In this document: positions 42,930-53,200 of the stretch, piece by piece
How the letters are laid out: every line of letters begins with the position of its first letter
Position numbering within the stretch: the stretch's first letter is position 1
Origin: an uncultured Alcaligenaceae bacterium
Lineage (GTDB): Bacteria > Pseudomonadota > Gammaproteobacteria > Burkholderiales > Burkholderiaceae_B
Length of the DNA: 64,000 nt
Reading direction: 5' to 3'
NCBI GenBank assembly: GCA_937908115.1
Contig: CALEQZ010000035.1
Span: forward strand, 1 to 64,000
Notes under the pieces: generated by a model
Told to the model about the DNA's origin: nothing
Databases searched by the model: none
Seen by the model: only the letters and a program-made list of their open reading frames with translations
Translations under genes and position numbers: made by a program

Positions 42930-43081
42930 GGCAGTGTCCTTATGTTGGAGTGGAAACGACCGCGCGGCCGCCTAATCCAGCCGGCTGCCGGGCAGAACCC
43001 GACGGCACGGCGCGCGCGCGGGCCCGTGCTGCGATTCTGGCAGCAATCCCGCAGTTTGGGAAAGAGTCTTTGTAAATAACC

Positions 43082-44902
43082 TTATGCCATAAGCGCACCG
43101 GCCCAAGCGTCGTCGACGACCTGGCCATGGCGCACGCCGGCAGCCAGCGCGCCCGCCCTGGGCAGGACGTACGCTGCATAGCACGCCGCGGTGGCAAGCT
43201 TGCCGGTGTGAAATGAAGTTGCAGACCCTTCAGCCAAATGGCGTAAGCACGCGAGCATGGCGCGCGCCATATGCCAGCCGCCGTGCACCACCCCGGCGAT
43301 CATCAGGTACGGCACGCTGCCGGCGTAGACCGCGCGGGGGTGCGACGCAGCCTGCTCCAGCATGAAGTCCACCACGCCCTCATAGGCTTGCACGCCTTCA
43401 TCCAGTGCGTCGCGCATCAGTCGCACCTGCGCGGCATGCGCGCCGGATTCGCCGGCTGCCCGGCCCAGCTGGCCGACCGTGGCGCGCATGGCGTCGATCA
43501 TCGCCCTCACGGCCTGGCCACCGTCGCGCAGCGTCTTGCGCCCGACCAAGTCATTGGCCTGGATGGCGGTGGTGCCTTCATAAATGGGCAGGATGCGCGC
43601 ATCGCGCAGGTATTGGGCCGCCCCGGTTTCCTCGATATAGCCCATGCCGCCATGCACCTGTATGCCCAGTGTGGCAACCTCGACCGCCGACTCGGTCGAA
43701 AAGCCCTTGACCACCGGCACCAGGTATTCATAGACGGCCCGATGGCGCAGGCGCTGCTGCGCATCGGGGTGCAGCCGGGCCAGGTCGTGGGCGGCAGCGG
43801 CGTAATAAGCGGTGGCCCGTGCGCCTTCGGTCAGCGCGCGCATGGTCATCAGCATGCGCTGCACGTCGGGGTGGCGCACGATGGGTACGGGTCCGGGCGC
43901 GCCCTCTGGCGGGCGCCCTTGGATGCGCTCGCGCGCATAGGCCCAGGCCTGCTGGGTGGCGCGTTCGGCCACGGCGATGCCTTGCAACCCGACCGCGTAG
44001 CGGGCCGCATTCATCATGATGAACATGTACTCCAGCCCGCGATTTTCCTCGCCGACCAGATAGCCCACGGCGCCTTCGCCGACCTCTCCCTTGCCGGAAC
44101 CGTACAGCAGCACCGCGGTCGGGCTGCCGTGTATGCCCAGCTTGTGCTCGAGCGATGCACACCACACGTCGTTGCGCTCGCCCAGGGAGCCGTCCGGCCG
44201 GGGCAGGAACTTGGGCACGATGAACAGCGAAATCCCCTTCACGCCGGGCGGCGCGTCAGGGGTTCGGGCCAGCACCAGGTGGACGATGTTCTCGGCCAGG
44301 TCGTGCTCGCCGTAGGTGATGAAAATCTTTTGTCCGGTCAGGCGGTAGCTGCCGTCGGCCTGCCGTACCGCGCGCGTGGACACTAGCGAGAGGTCCGATC
44401 CCGCCTGCGGCTCGGTCAGGTTCATCGTCCCGGTCCATGCGCCGGCTAGCAGCTTGGGCACGTACAGCTGCTTTTGCGCCTCGGAACCGACCTGCAACAA
44501 GGCCTCGATCACGCCGTCGGTCAACAGCGGACACAGGGAAAAAGCCAAGTTGGCGGCGTTGAGGTTTTCCGTGGCGGGCGCCCCCACCAGCTTGGGCAAG
44601 CCCTGCCCGCCCCACTGCACGGGGTGCTGCAAGCCCTGCCAACCGCCTTGGCAGAACTGCCGAAAGGCTTCGACAAAGCCGGGAGACGTCGCGACCGCGC
44701 CGTCGCGCCACGTGGGCGGACGCGTGTCGCCGACGCGGTTCAGGGGTGCGACGGCGTTCTGCGCGAACCGGGCGTTTTCCTGCAGGACGGCCTGCACCAG
44801 GTCGCGGGTCAGTTCGCCTCCGGCCGCCTGCAGCACCTCGTCAAGGCCGGCAATCTCGTCGAGGACGAACTGGATGTCCTCCAGCGGGGCGGTATAGCTC
44901 AT
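43082..44902 (-). CDS. Acyl-CoA dehydrogenase, long bacterial type (~600 residues)
   Basis: 606 residues: N-terminal helical domain, FAD/beta domain with MNLTEPQAGSDLSLV and GQKIFITYGEHDLAENI, C-terminal domain with GGMGYIEETGAAQYLRDARILPIYEGTTAIQANDL, where the Glu of YEGT is the likely base, and an extra C-terminal domain (~470-606) found in the DmdC/FadE-like subgroup. Chain-length preference unknown. Directly follows etfBA, its likely electron acceptor. The ATG at 44902 gives MSYTAPLEDIQFVL. Confidence 0.93.
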   Translation of the reverse strand: MSYTAPLEDIQFVLDEIAGLDEVLQAAGGELTRDLVQAVLQENARFAQNAVAPLNRVGDTRPPTWRDGAVATSPGFVEAFRQFCQGGWQGLQHPVQWGGQGLPKLVGAPATENLNAANLAFSLCPLLTDGVIEALLQVGSEAQKQLYVPKLLAGAWTGTMNLTEPQAGSDLSLVSTRAVRQADGSYRLTGQKIFITYGEHDLAENIVHLVLARTPDAPPGVKGISLFIVPKFLPRPDGSLGERNDVWCASLEHKLGIHGSPTAVLLYGSGKGEVGEGAVGYLVGEENRGLEYMFIMMNAARYAVGLQGIAVAERATQQAWAYARERIQGRPPEGAPGPVPIVRHPDVQRMLMTMRALTEGARATAYYAAAAHDLARLHPDAQQRLRHRAVYEYLVPVVKGFSTESAVEVATLGIQVHGGMGYIEETGAAQYLRDARILPIYEGTTAIQANDLVGRKTLRDGGQAVRAMIDAMRATVGQLGRAAGESGAHAAQVRLMRDALDEGVQAYEGVVDFMLEQAASHPRAVYAGSVPYLMIAGVVHGGWHMARAMLACLRHLAEGSATSFHTGKLATAACYAAYVLPRAGALAAGVRHGQVVDDAWAGALMA

Positions 44903-45006
44903 GGCGTCTCCGATCACGTCGGCGGCGCCAGCCGTCGCCGGCCGCGCCGCCACAACTATTTCATTGTGGACGAATGCGCGGCCATCGTACTACTTGCCGG
45001 CGCCCC

Positions 45007-45936
45007 TTACAGGGCCGCGGTCAGCTCCGGCACGACCTGGAAGAGATCGCCGACCAGCCCGTAGTCGGCCACGCCGAAAATCGGCGCCTCCGGATCCTTG
45101 TTGATCGCCACGATCACCTTGGAGTCCTTCATCCCGGCCAGGTGCTGGATGGCGCCGGAGATCCCGACGGCCACGTACAGTTGCGGGGCGACGATCTTGC
45201 CGGTCTGGCCCACCTGCCAGTCGTTGGGGGCGTAGCCGGCGTCCACGGCGGCGCGCGACGCGCCCACCGCCGCACCCAACTTGTCGGCCAGGGCCTCGAG
45301 CAGCTTGAAATTCTCGGCGCTGCCCATCCCGCGCCCGCCCGAGACCACCACGCGCGCGGCGGTCAGCTCGGGACGGTCGCTCTTGGCGACCTCACGGCCG
45401 GCGAACGACGAGCGCCCCGAATCGGCCACGGCCGGCACCTCCTCGATGGTCGCCGAGCCGCCTTCGGCCGCCACGGCGTCAAAGCCCGTGGTCCGCACCG
45501 TGATGACCTTGACCGGGTCGCCCGACTGCACGGTCGCAATCGCGTTGCCAGCGTAGATGGGACGCTGGAAGGTATCGGGCGATTCCACCGCGATGATGTC
45601 GGAAACCTGCGCCACGTCCAGCTTGGCCGCCACGCGCGGGGCCACGTTCTTGCCGGCGGCCGTAGCGGCAAAAAGGATGTGGCCGTAGCCGCCTGCCACG
45701 GCCAGCACCTGGGCCGCTACGTTTTCGGCCAGCCCATCGGCCAGCTGGGGCGCGTCAGCGAGCAGGACCTTGGTCACCCCGGCCGCGCGGGCAGCCTGCT
45801 CGGCGACCGCGCGTGCGCCGTGGCCGGCCACCAGCACATGCACGTCACCACCGATCTTGGCCGCCGCCGCCAGCGTATTGAGCGTGGCGCCCTTCAGTTC
45901 CGCATTGTCGTGTTCGGCAATAACCAGGATCGTCAT
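45007..45936 (-). CDS. etfA: Electron transfer flavoprotein alpha subunit
   Basis: 309 residues. RVVVSGGRGMGSAENFKLLEALADKLGAAVGASRAAVDAGYAP is the FAD-binding signature; QVGQTGKIVAPQLYVAVGISGAIQHLAGM follows. The ATG directly abuts the etfB stop (TAAATG). Confidence 0.97.
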   Translation of the reverse strand: MTILVIAEHDNAELKGATLNTLAAAAKIGGDVHVLVAGHGARAVAEQAARAAGVTKVLLADAPQLADGLAENVAAQVLAVAGGYGHILFAATAAGKNVAPRVAAKLDVAQVSDIIAVESPDTFQRPIYAGNAIATVQSGDPVKVITVRTTGFDAVAAEGGSATIEEVPAVADSGRSSFAGREVAKSDRPELTAARVVVSGGRGMGSAENFKLLEALADKLGAAVGASRAAVDAGYAPNDWQVGQTGKIVAPQLYVAVGISGAIQHLAGMKDSKVIVAINKDPEAPIFGVADYGLVGDLFQVVPELTAAL

Positions 45937-46686
45937 TTACACCACCTTCGCTTCGTTCTTGAGTTTGTCGACCAGGGTCGCGACGTCAGGAACCTTGATG
46001 CCGGCCTTGCGCGCCGGGGGCTCGGTGACTTTCAGCGTCTTCAGGCGCGGCGTCACGTCGACGCCCAACGCATCGGGCGACAGCGTATCGAGCTGCTTCT
46101 TCTTGGCCTTCATGATGTTGGGCAGCGTGACGTAGCGCGGCTCGTTCAGGCGCAGGTCGGTCGTGACCACGGCCGGCAGCGTCAGCACCACGGTCTCGAG
46201 CCCGCCGTCGACTTCGCGGGTTACCGTGGCCTTGCCGTCGGCGATCTCGACCTTGCTGGCGAAGGTTGCCTGGGGCCAGTCCAGCAGGGCGGCCAGCATC
46301 TGGCCGGTCTGGTTGGCGTCGTCGTCGATGGCCTGCTTGCCGAGGATGACGAGCTGGGGCTGCTCCTTTTCGACCACGCCCTTGAGCAGCTTGGCCACGG
46401 CCAGCGGCTGCAGCTCGACGTCGGTCTGGACCAGGATGCCGCGGTCGGCGCCGATGGCCATCGCGGTACGCAGCGTTTCCTGGCATTGCGCCACCCCGCA
46501 AGACACCGCGACCACTTCGGTCGCCACGCCCTTCTCCTTGAGCCGGGTCGCCTCCTCGACGGCGATTTCGTCGAATGGGTTCATGGACATCTTCACGTTG
46601 GCGATGTCCACCCCGGATTGGTCGGATTTCACGCGCACCTTGACGTTGTAGTCAACCACGCGCTTGACCGGTACCAGCACCTTCAT
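45937..46686 (-). CDS. etfB: Electron transfer flavoprotein beta subunit
   Basis: 249 residues, starting MKVLVPVKRVVDYNVKVRV, with NPFDEIAVEEATRLKEKG and the AMP-site segment VILGKQAIDDDANQTGQMLAALL; LNEPRYVTLPNIMKAKKK is the recognition-loop region. The ATG at 46686 is preceded by GGAGG. Confidence 0.97.
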   Translation of the reverse strand: MKVLVPVKRVVDYNVKVRVKSDQSGVDIANVKMSMNPFDEIAVEEATRLKEKGVATEVVAVSCGVAQCQETLRTAMAIGADRGILVQTDVELQPLAVAKLLKGVVEKEQPQLVILGKQAIDDDANQTGQMLAALLDWPQATFASKVEIADGKATVTREVDGGLETVVLTLPAVVTTDLRLNEPRYVTLPNIMKAKKKQLDTLSPDALGVDVTPRLKTLKVTEPPARKAGIKVPDVATLVDKLKNEAKVV

Positions 46687-46771
46687 CAAGCAACCTCCAG
46701 ATGGAAACGATCCGGGTTGCGCCCGGACGAAATAGGGAAACTCTTCAAGCCAAAGGCAAATCCGGTCGATT

Positions 46772-47695
46772 CTACAACTTCGCCAAGGCCCGCACGTGCG
46801 CGACCACGCTGCGTCCCAGGGCCGAAAGGTTGTAGCCGCCTTCGAGCGTGCTGACCACGCGGCCGCCCGCATGGCGCTCGGCCACCTCGACGATGCGCTC
46901 GGTCAGCCATCGGTAATCCGACTCATCGAGCCCGAGCTGCGCCATGTCGTCCTCGCGGTGCGCGTCGAAACCGGCCGAAACCAACACCAGCTCGGGTCGG
47001 AAGGCCTCCAGCCTCGGCAGCCAGTGCTTTTCGGCGAGATCGCGCACCGCCTTGCCCGCCGTATAGGCGGACACGGGCACGTTGACCATGTTGGCGGCCT
47101 GCCCTTCGGCCCCGCAGTGCGGATAAAAAGGGTGCTGGAAAAAACCGCACATCAACACCTGCGCATCACCCGCGAAAGCCTGTTCGGTGCCGTTGCCGTG
47201 ATGCACGTCAAAGTCGACGATGGCCACGCGCTGCAAGCCATGCGCGTCGATGGCGTGGCGCGCCGCGATGGCCACGTTGTTGAAGAAGCAGAACCCCATC
47301 GCTCGGTCGGCCAGGGCATGGTGGCCGGGCGGGCGCACCGCGCAAAATGCCGTGGCGGCGTCGCCGGCCAGGACCGCATCCACCGCCGCCACCGCGGCGC
47401 CGGCTGCGCGCAGCGCCGCCTCGAACGTGTGCGCGTTCATGTAGGTGTCCGGATCCAGGGGTTCGTATCCGGATCGCGGCGCGCGGCGGCGCAATGCTTC
47501 GACGTAGGCCGGATCGTGCACGCGGCAGACCTGCTCCAGCGTCGCCGCCGGCGCGTCGCGCTCGCTCACGCACTGCATGACCCCGCTGGCCAGCATCTGG
47601 TCGGCGATCGCATCCAGCCGCTGCGGGCACTCGGGGTGCCATGGGCCCATTTCATGCAGCCGGCAGGCAGGGTGGGTAAGATAGAGTGTCTCCAT
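46772..47695 (-). CDS. Histone deacetylase/acetylpolyamine amidohydrolase family protein
   Basis: 307 residues, class II HDAC fold, zinc-dependent deacylase. HEMGPWHPECPQRLDAI, VRPPGHHA (catalytic His pair), FCFFNNVAIAA, VDFDVHHGNGT (zinc Asp/His) and SAGFDAHREDDMA (second zinc Asp) are intact. Substrate in bacteria unclear (acetylated small molecules or proteins). The start METLYLTH at 47695 fits the family; it is only 10 bp from the divergent mltB ATG. Confidence 0.93.
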   Translation of the reverse strand: METLYLTHPACRLHEMGPWHPECPQRLDAIADQMLASGVMQCVSERDAPAATLEQVCRVHDPAYVEALRRRAPRSGYEPLDPDTYMNAHTFEAALRAAGAAVAAVDAVLAGDAATAFCAVRPPGHHALADRAMGFCFFNNVAIAARHAIDAHGLQRVAIVDFDVHHGNGTEQAFAGDAQVLMCGFFQHPFYPHCGAEGQAANMVNVPVSAYTAGKAVRDLAEKHWLPRLEAFRPELVLVSAGFDAHREDDMAQLGLDESDYRWLTERIVEVAERHAGGRVVSTLEGGYNLSALGRSVVAHVRALAKL

Positions 47696-47705
47696 AAGGG
47701 CGATT

Positions 47706-49067
47706 ATGGTTATCCGTTGGCGAATACTGCAAACCGGCGCGCTGCTCGTCGTCATTTTGGCCGGTTGCGGCACCCCCCCGGCCCGCGACGAGACGCCTGC
47801 CTCCTCTGCGGCGCCCACCTCGCCCGTCGCTTCCAGCGCCCCGCCCGAGCAGGCGGCCGCTGCAGGCAGCGGCCCGGCACCCATCGTTTCCGTGCCTTTG
47901 CTGGCGCAGCCGCCGGCCTCCGATGCCGCCGCAGCGGCACCCAAGGCCACGAACGACCTCACCGGCTCGGTCATGGCAGGCAACCCCGCCGCACGCCCGG
48001 CCACCTCCGCCGCGCCGCGGCCGGCGGCATCCGGCAAACCCGGCGCCGGGCCGGCGGGTACGGCCAGCGTGCCGCCCGGCATGACGCCCGGCAAGCCCGT
48101 CGCGGCCCCGGCCATGCTACGTGCCTATGCCGACGACGTGGCCGCGCGCCGGGGCCTGGATGCGGATCGCGTGCTGGGCCTGCTGCAGCAGGCCCGCTAT
48201 AACCCGCAGGTTGCCAAGCTGATCGCGCCGGCCGCGGGCGGTGGGAAAATCCGGCGCAGTTGGACGACCTATCGCCAACGCTTCCTGGATGCGGTACGGC
48301 TGCGCGAGGGCCGCGCCTTCATGGCCAGCCACGCACGCGAACTGGCCGAGGCCGAACGGCGCTACGGCGTGCCGGCCGAGATCATCGCCGCCATCATCGG
48401 CGTGGAAACCTTGTACGGACGCAACACCGGGAACTTCCGCGTCCTAGATGCGCTGGCTACGCTCGCCTTCCACTACCCCGATCCCACGCGCGCCGACCGG
48501 ATGCAGTTGTTCAACGACCAGCTGGCTGACTTCCTGGAGCTATGCGTCAGGAACGGACTGGACGGGCGCCGTGCACGGGGTTCGTATGCCGGCGCGATGG
48601 GCATGCCGCAGTTCATGCCCGGCAGCATCCTGCGCCATGCCGTCGACGGCGACGGAGACGGACGCATCGACTTGGCCGCCAGCGTGCCGGATTCAGTCAT
48701 GTCGGTGGCCAATTTCCTGGTCGCGCACGGCTGGCAGCGCGGCCTGCCGGTGTTCGCGCCGGTGACGCTTCCGCCGGATCCCTCGGGCCTGGTCAAAGGC
48801 GGGCTGACCCCGCAGTTGACCTGGCAAGACCTGCAGGCGGCGGGCGCGCGCAGCGACGCAGCCTCGGCTGCCTGGCAGCAGGCCATGCTGGGCGTCATCG
48901 ACCTGCCGGATGAATCAGCCGGACGCGTCGAATACCGCACCGCCACGCCGAATTTCTTTGCGCTGACGCACTACAACCGCAGCTACTTCTATGCAACGGC
49001 AGTGGCGGACCTGGCGGCCGCGCTTGCGCCACACCGCCAGGCGGTGCCAGGTGTCGCAGCGAAATAG
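47706..49067 (+). CDS. mltB: Membrane-bound lytic murein transglycosylase B-like lipoprotein
   Basis: 453 residues. Lipoprotein signal MVIRWRILQTGALLVVILAGC with lipidation at Cys21, then a ~110-residue Pro/Ala-rich linker, then the SLT_2 domain (~135-445). AEIIAAIIGVETLYGRNTG holds the catalytic Glu (~234); SYAGAMGMPQFMPGSI is the family block. Cleaves peptidoglycan with 1,6-anhydro product. The linker is longer than in E. coli MltB. Confidence 0.93.
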   Translation: MVIRWRILQTGALLVVILAGCGTPPARDETPASSAAPTSPVASSAPPEQAAAAGSGPAPIVSVPLLAQPPASDAAAAAPKATNDLTGSVMAGNPAARPATSAAPRPAASGKPGAGPAGTASVPPGMTPGKPVAAPAMLRAYADDVAARRGLDADRVLGLLQQARYNPQVAKLIAPAAGGGKIRRSWTTYRQRFLDAVRLREGRAFMASHARELAEAERRYGVPAEIIAAIIGVETLYGRNTGNFRVLDALATLAFHYPDPTRADRMQLFNDQLADFLELCVRNGLDGRRARGSYAGAMGMPQFMPGSILRHAVDGDGDGRIDLAASVPDSVMSVANFLVAHGWQRGLPVFAPVTLPPDPSGLVKGGLTPQLTWQDLQAAGARSDAASAAWQQAMLGVIDLPDESAGRVEYRTATPNFFALTHYNRSYFYATAVADLAAALAPHRQAVPGVAAK

Positions 49068-49194
49068 CGCCGCCGTTGCACCACGGCCCCGGCGGCTGGC
49101 GGCACCCACGCATGGACACACGCGACCGGGATTGTCGCTGCCCGGACTACCGGCCAATTGGCCAGCCCGATATCGACGCCCTCGTGTCTGTCGC

Positions 49195-49794
49195 CTATCG
49201 AGCGACTTCCCGGGCGACGCCGACGGCCTGCTCGTCGGAGCCAAAGCCCACGTCCAGCACGCCTGTGCTGATGGGCCCTTGGATCTGCGGCGCGGCGACC
49301 AGCGTGTCGTCCAGCGTCAACGCCAGCAACTTGCCGGGGAACCGCCTGGAAATCGCGGCGAGCTTTTGGGCGCCTTCCTGCGAGAAGACGAAGCGCACGT
49401 AAGGGTGCCCCGACGACGTGCGGCGCGGTTGCACGCCGGTTAGATCCGCACGCGTAAGCACCGGCTGCGACGCCATCCAGAGCGAGCCGTCGCGCAGCTT
49501 CACTTCGTGCAGCCCCGCTGCCGGTTGCAGCTGGGCCAGGCGGAACTCCACCCTGGCATGCTGGGCCTGGACAGGCTGCTGCACGCCCTGGGCTTGTTGC
49601 GGCACCTGCGCCCGCTGTTGCGCCTGGGCGGCTTGCTGCGGCGCTTGCCCCGCGACGATCTGGGGCGGCATGGCCGCGGCCGCCGGCGCGGGATCGAATC
49701 CCACGGCAGCATCGGCTCGGTTGGCCGGCGCGTGCTGGCATCCGACGAGCGCCGCCGCGCAAACGGCCAAGGCAAGGATGTGAACGCGCTTCAT
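49195..49794 (-). CDS. Lipoprotein with SecD P1-head-like domain, in adhesin locus
   Basis: 199 residues. Signal peptide MKRVHILALAVCAAALVGC, lipidation at Cys19; residues ~20-85 are Gln/Ala/Pro-rich linker. The C-terminal ~115 residues match the periplasmic P1 head of SecD: YVRFVFSQEGAQKLAAISRRFPGK resembles the FTF-xEGA-KFAELT-xNVGK block, and LTLDDTLVAAPQIQGPISTG resembles the LDGKVLSAPVIxEPI block. No membrane helices of SecD are present. It lies 7 bp after the BamE-like gene and shares its strand, so it is the third gene of the adhesin unit. Role unknown; help in export or folding is inference. Confidence 0.75.
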   Translation of the reverse strand: MKRVHILALAVCAAALVGCQHAPANRADAAVGFDPAPAAAAMPPQIVAGQAPQQAAQAQQRAQVPQQAQGVQQPVQAQHARVEFRLAQLQPAAGLHEVKLRDGSLWMASQPVLTRADLTGVQPRRTSSGHPYVRFVFSQEGAQKLAAISRRFPGKLLALTLDDTLVAAPQIQGPISTGVLDVGFGSDEQAVGVAREVAR

Positions 49795-49801
49795 GGTTTC
49801 C

Positions 49802-50197
49802 TCACTTGACGAAGTCGGCGCAGCTTTCTGGCTTCCACAAGAAGCTGCGCGCCAATTTGTCGCTATCGAAAAGAATCTTGTACTGGCAGACGGCCTCGCC
49901 GCCCGGTGCCGCGAACCGGAACACATAGTCCCATTCGCGCACGCCGAAGCCTTCCGAGAAGTGTGGCAGGCCCAGCAGGTCGTAGATCTGGTCCTTGGTC
50001 ATGCCCGGCCGGATCATCGCCAGGTGGTCTTTCGACGGATAGATGCCGCTGCTGTAAGCCTTGTCGGCATCGGGCCAGACGGCCTGTTCAGTCGTACCCT
50101 GGCTGCTGACTTGGCTCAAGTTGCCGCACGCCCCCAGCATCAGCAGGACGGCCAACGCACCTGCGCGCGCGGCGCAGCGCTTGATTCGATCTTTCAT
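49802..50197 (-). CDS. BamE/SmpA/OmlA-like lipoprotein next to the adhesin
   Basis: 131 residues. Signal peptide with lipobox LGAC, Cys24. The domain KDHLAMIRPGMTKDQIYDLLGLPHFSEGFGVREWDYVFRF (~56-95) has the SmpA_OmlA pattern (IxPGMTKxQVxxLLGxP, then W-Y). It is not the housekeeping BamE by context. The ATG at 50197 has GAGGTGAC upstream. It lies 65 bp after the adhesin stop, 7 bp before the SecD-head lipoprotein. Proteins with this domain are encoded beside trimeric autotransporters in other genera (TpgA beside Ata in Acinetobacter), but here no OmpA-like peptidoglycan-binding domain is attached. Confidence 0.82.
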   Translation of the reverse strand: MKDRIKRCAARAGALAVLLMLGACGNLSQVSSQGTTEQAVWPDADKAYSSGIYPSKDHLAMIRPGMTKDQIYDLLGLPHFSEGFGVREWDYVFRFAAPGGEAVCQYKILFDSDKLARSFLWKPESCADFVK

Positions 50198-50222
50198 CGT
50201 CACCTCGTTGCGAGGCCCGCTC

Positions 50223-50244
50223 GGCCGGCCGGCAGCGGCCGGCC
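50223..50244. other. GC-rich hairpin between adhesin and BamE-like gene
   Basis: Perfect 7-bp stem GGCCGGC/GCCGGCC with an 8-nt loop, without a T-run. It lies 18 bp after the adhesin stop and could stabilise the long mRNA 3' end or reduce downstream expression rather than end transcription. Confidence 0.5.
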
Positions 50245-50262
50245 TTGCAGGCGTCATCCGAT

Positions 50263-53200
50263 CTACCACTGAAAGCCCACGCCCACGGTGGCGCCGTAAT
50301 CCCCGCGGGAAGAACCGCTGACCGAGCCCTTGAGCAGCCACCGGCCGTTGTCAGACACGGTCGACAGGCCCATGGCGTAGCCGCTTTCGCCGCGCCAGGT
50401 GGACCCGGCCACGCTGAACATGCTCTTGCCAGGCAGGTAGGCCTGCGGCAACCCCGCCGTCGCCAATGCAGCAGCGATGCCGGCGCTGGCGCGGTGATCG
50501 TTGCGGTGGATCTGGTCTTCCATGCGGTTCAGGCGGTTGTTGACATTACCGGCCACGCGGTTCAACTGACCCAGGTTGACGGCATCGCTGTCGTTCTTGC
50601 CGTCGGCCAGGTTGGTGATCCGCTTGCCGTTCATGTCTATGCCCTGGTCGTTGATGGTCGGGCCGTTCTCGATCGCGATCTCCTTGGCCGACACCTTGGT
50701 CGCAGTCACGCTCTCGACCTTGATGTCCTTGGCCATCGCCACGGTGATGTTGGTACCACTGCGGGTGATCTCGACGTTGCTGCCGTTGATGAATTGCACC
50801 GTGTCGCCGGGGCCGACCTTGCTCGCGGCGTCGCCGTTGACCTGGACGTTCCAGCCTTTGTTGGCGATTTCGCTCACGTTGTCGATGTCGTTCTGCACCC
50901 CATTGAGCGCGTCGTTGACATTGGTGTAGGTGTTGCCGCCGACATTGAGTTCGGTCACCAATTTGCCGTCGACGAACTTGGAGTTGCCACCCATGCCTTG
51001 GGCGATGCTCTCGCCCATCTCATGGATTTGGCTGCCGTTGACCGCATCGGTGCTGGTGGCCGAAATTTCCCCGCGGGCGAGATTGGTGATCTTCGTCCCG
51101 CCCGTCTTGCCGCCGTCGGTGGAAACATCCCCCTCGAGCGTGATCTGGTTCTTGGGATCGCCGCTGTTACCGTCATACTTCACGGCACGGTCGCCCAAGT
51201 CAGAGATCGTTTGCTCGACCTTCTTCAACTGGCTGACGTTGACGGCGTCCGTGTCAGCCACCCCGGCGGCGACGTTGGTGATGCGGAAGCCACCCGCGTT
51301 GATGCCGGTCTGCGACGAAATCACCACCGTCCCGGCCTGCAGGCCCGTGTTGCTGAGCACGACGTTGCCTGCCGGGCCACCCGAGATGGTCACCCCGTTG
51401 GTGTTGAGCACTGTATTGCCCGTCGTCACGGAATCGACCTCGATGTCCTTGGCCAGGTTGAACGCCACCTCGTTGCCGGTCTTCGTGATGTCGATGTTGC
51501 CGTCGTCGTTGGACAGGTCCACCGTTGCGCCGGGTGCCACGTCGCTCGAATCGGCCCCATTGGCCGTCAGCTTCCAGCCTTGGCCGACGGTCAGCTGGAC
51601 CTCCTTCAACTGGGCCAGGTTGACCGCATCGGTATCGGCCATGCCGGCAGCGACGTTGGTGATCCGGTTGCCGCCCATGTTGACCACGGTGTCGGGATTG
51701 ACCGTGAGCTGGTTGCCGATGACCGCACCACCAGCCAGGATGCTCGTACCTATCACGTCAAAATTGCCGCCGACCAACAGGTTGTTGTTGATGCTCACGC
51801 TGTCGGCCAGGTTGAACGTCACGTTGTTGCCGGCCTTGGCGATCTTGATGTTGCCATCGGTATTGGCCAGGTCCACCGTGTCGTCGGGCGCGACGTTGCT
51901 GGCGTTCGCACCGTTGGCCGACAGGTTCCAGCCCTGGGAGGCGACCTGCTCGACCCGCTTCAACTGGCCAAGGTTGACCGCGTCGGTATCGGCCGTGCCC
52001 GCCGCCACGTTCGAGATCTTCAGGCTCTTCATGTCCACGCCCGCGGCACTGATCACCGGGCCGCCGTTGTTGATCATCAGGCTGTCGACGGCCAGGTTGT
52101 TGGCCAGCAGGATCTCGAGCTCGCCCGCGCCGTTGACGGCCGTGCGGATGTTGCTGCTGGAGGCCGCCGCCGCCGCGTCGAGCGAACCGCGGATCACCTG
52201 GGTTTCGCCTAGCTTGCGCGCGACACTGCCCGTATCGCCCTGGAACGTGATCGGGCGGTTGGCCACCTCATAGAGCTGTGCGCCGTTGACCGCATCCGTG
52301 CTGGTGCTCGTGACGCTGCCCGCGGCCACGCCGGTGACCTTGTATCCGCCCATGTCGGCGCCCTTGAAGCGGGGCGTCTCGGCGAACTGGATCTCGATCT
52401 TGCCGTTCTCGTAGACGACGTCGCCGTTGGCGTCGACCGTGTACGTCCCCGGCGTGACCACCGTCTTGACGTTCTGCGAGGAGGTCGCCACGTCGGTGGC
52501 GCCGCCCACGATCTGCACGGTCGAACCCATGGTCTGGGTGGTGCTGCCGCTGTTGCCGGCATAGGTCCAGCCGGTATTGCGCACGGCGCGCAGCTGCGCC
52601 ACGTTGACCGCGTCGGTGTCGTCCATGCCGCCCGCGACGTTGGTGATGCGCCGCAGGATGGGCTGACCACCGGCGCCACCGCTGCTGCCCACCGACACGA
52701 CGCCCGCTGCGGCATCGTCGTTCTCGATGTTGGAGTAGCGGGCCACCGAGGTGCCGTAGCTGGCCTCCGTACTGGAATCTGCGCCGATCGCCACCGAATT
52801 CTTGGCCGTCGCCGACGCATTGGTGCCGATGGCTATAGTGTTGACGTTGTCGGCCTCCTTGTCGGGGTCCGGCGACCACACGCCCGAGACTGCACCCTTG
52901 CCCAGTGCGATGCCGTTGACCGCATAGGCAGCCGCGCCGCTGCCGCTGGCGATGGAATCGGCGCCAGTAGCCAAAGCGCCGGTGCCGCTGGCCTGCGCAT
53001 TGCCACCGGAGGCGTGCGCGCTCGTGCCGATGGCCACGGCGTTCACGCCCGAGGCGACCGACCGGTCGCCTACGGCGGTGGCGCTGGAGCTGCGTGCAGC
53101 GGCCGTATGGCCGATGGCCACGCCCCGCGTGGCCGAAGCGACGGCATGCTTGCCCATGGCAATCCCAGCATCGGCCGTGACGTCGGCTTCGGTGCCGATG

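Noticed and set aside
49802..50197. Housekeeping BamE
   Set aside because: The domain fits the superfamily, but the gene is third-party to the adhesin unit and not beside fur or recN as bamE usually is; a dedicated adhesin partner is more likely.
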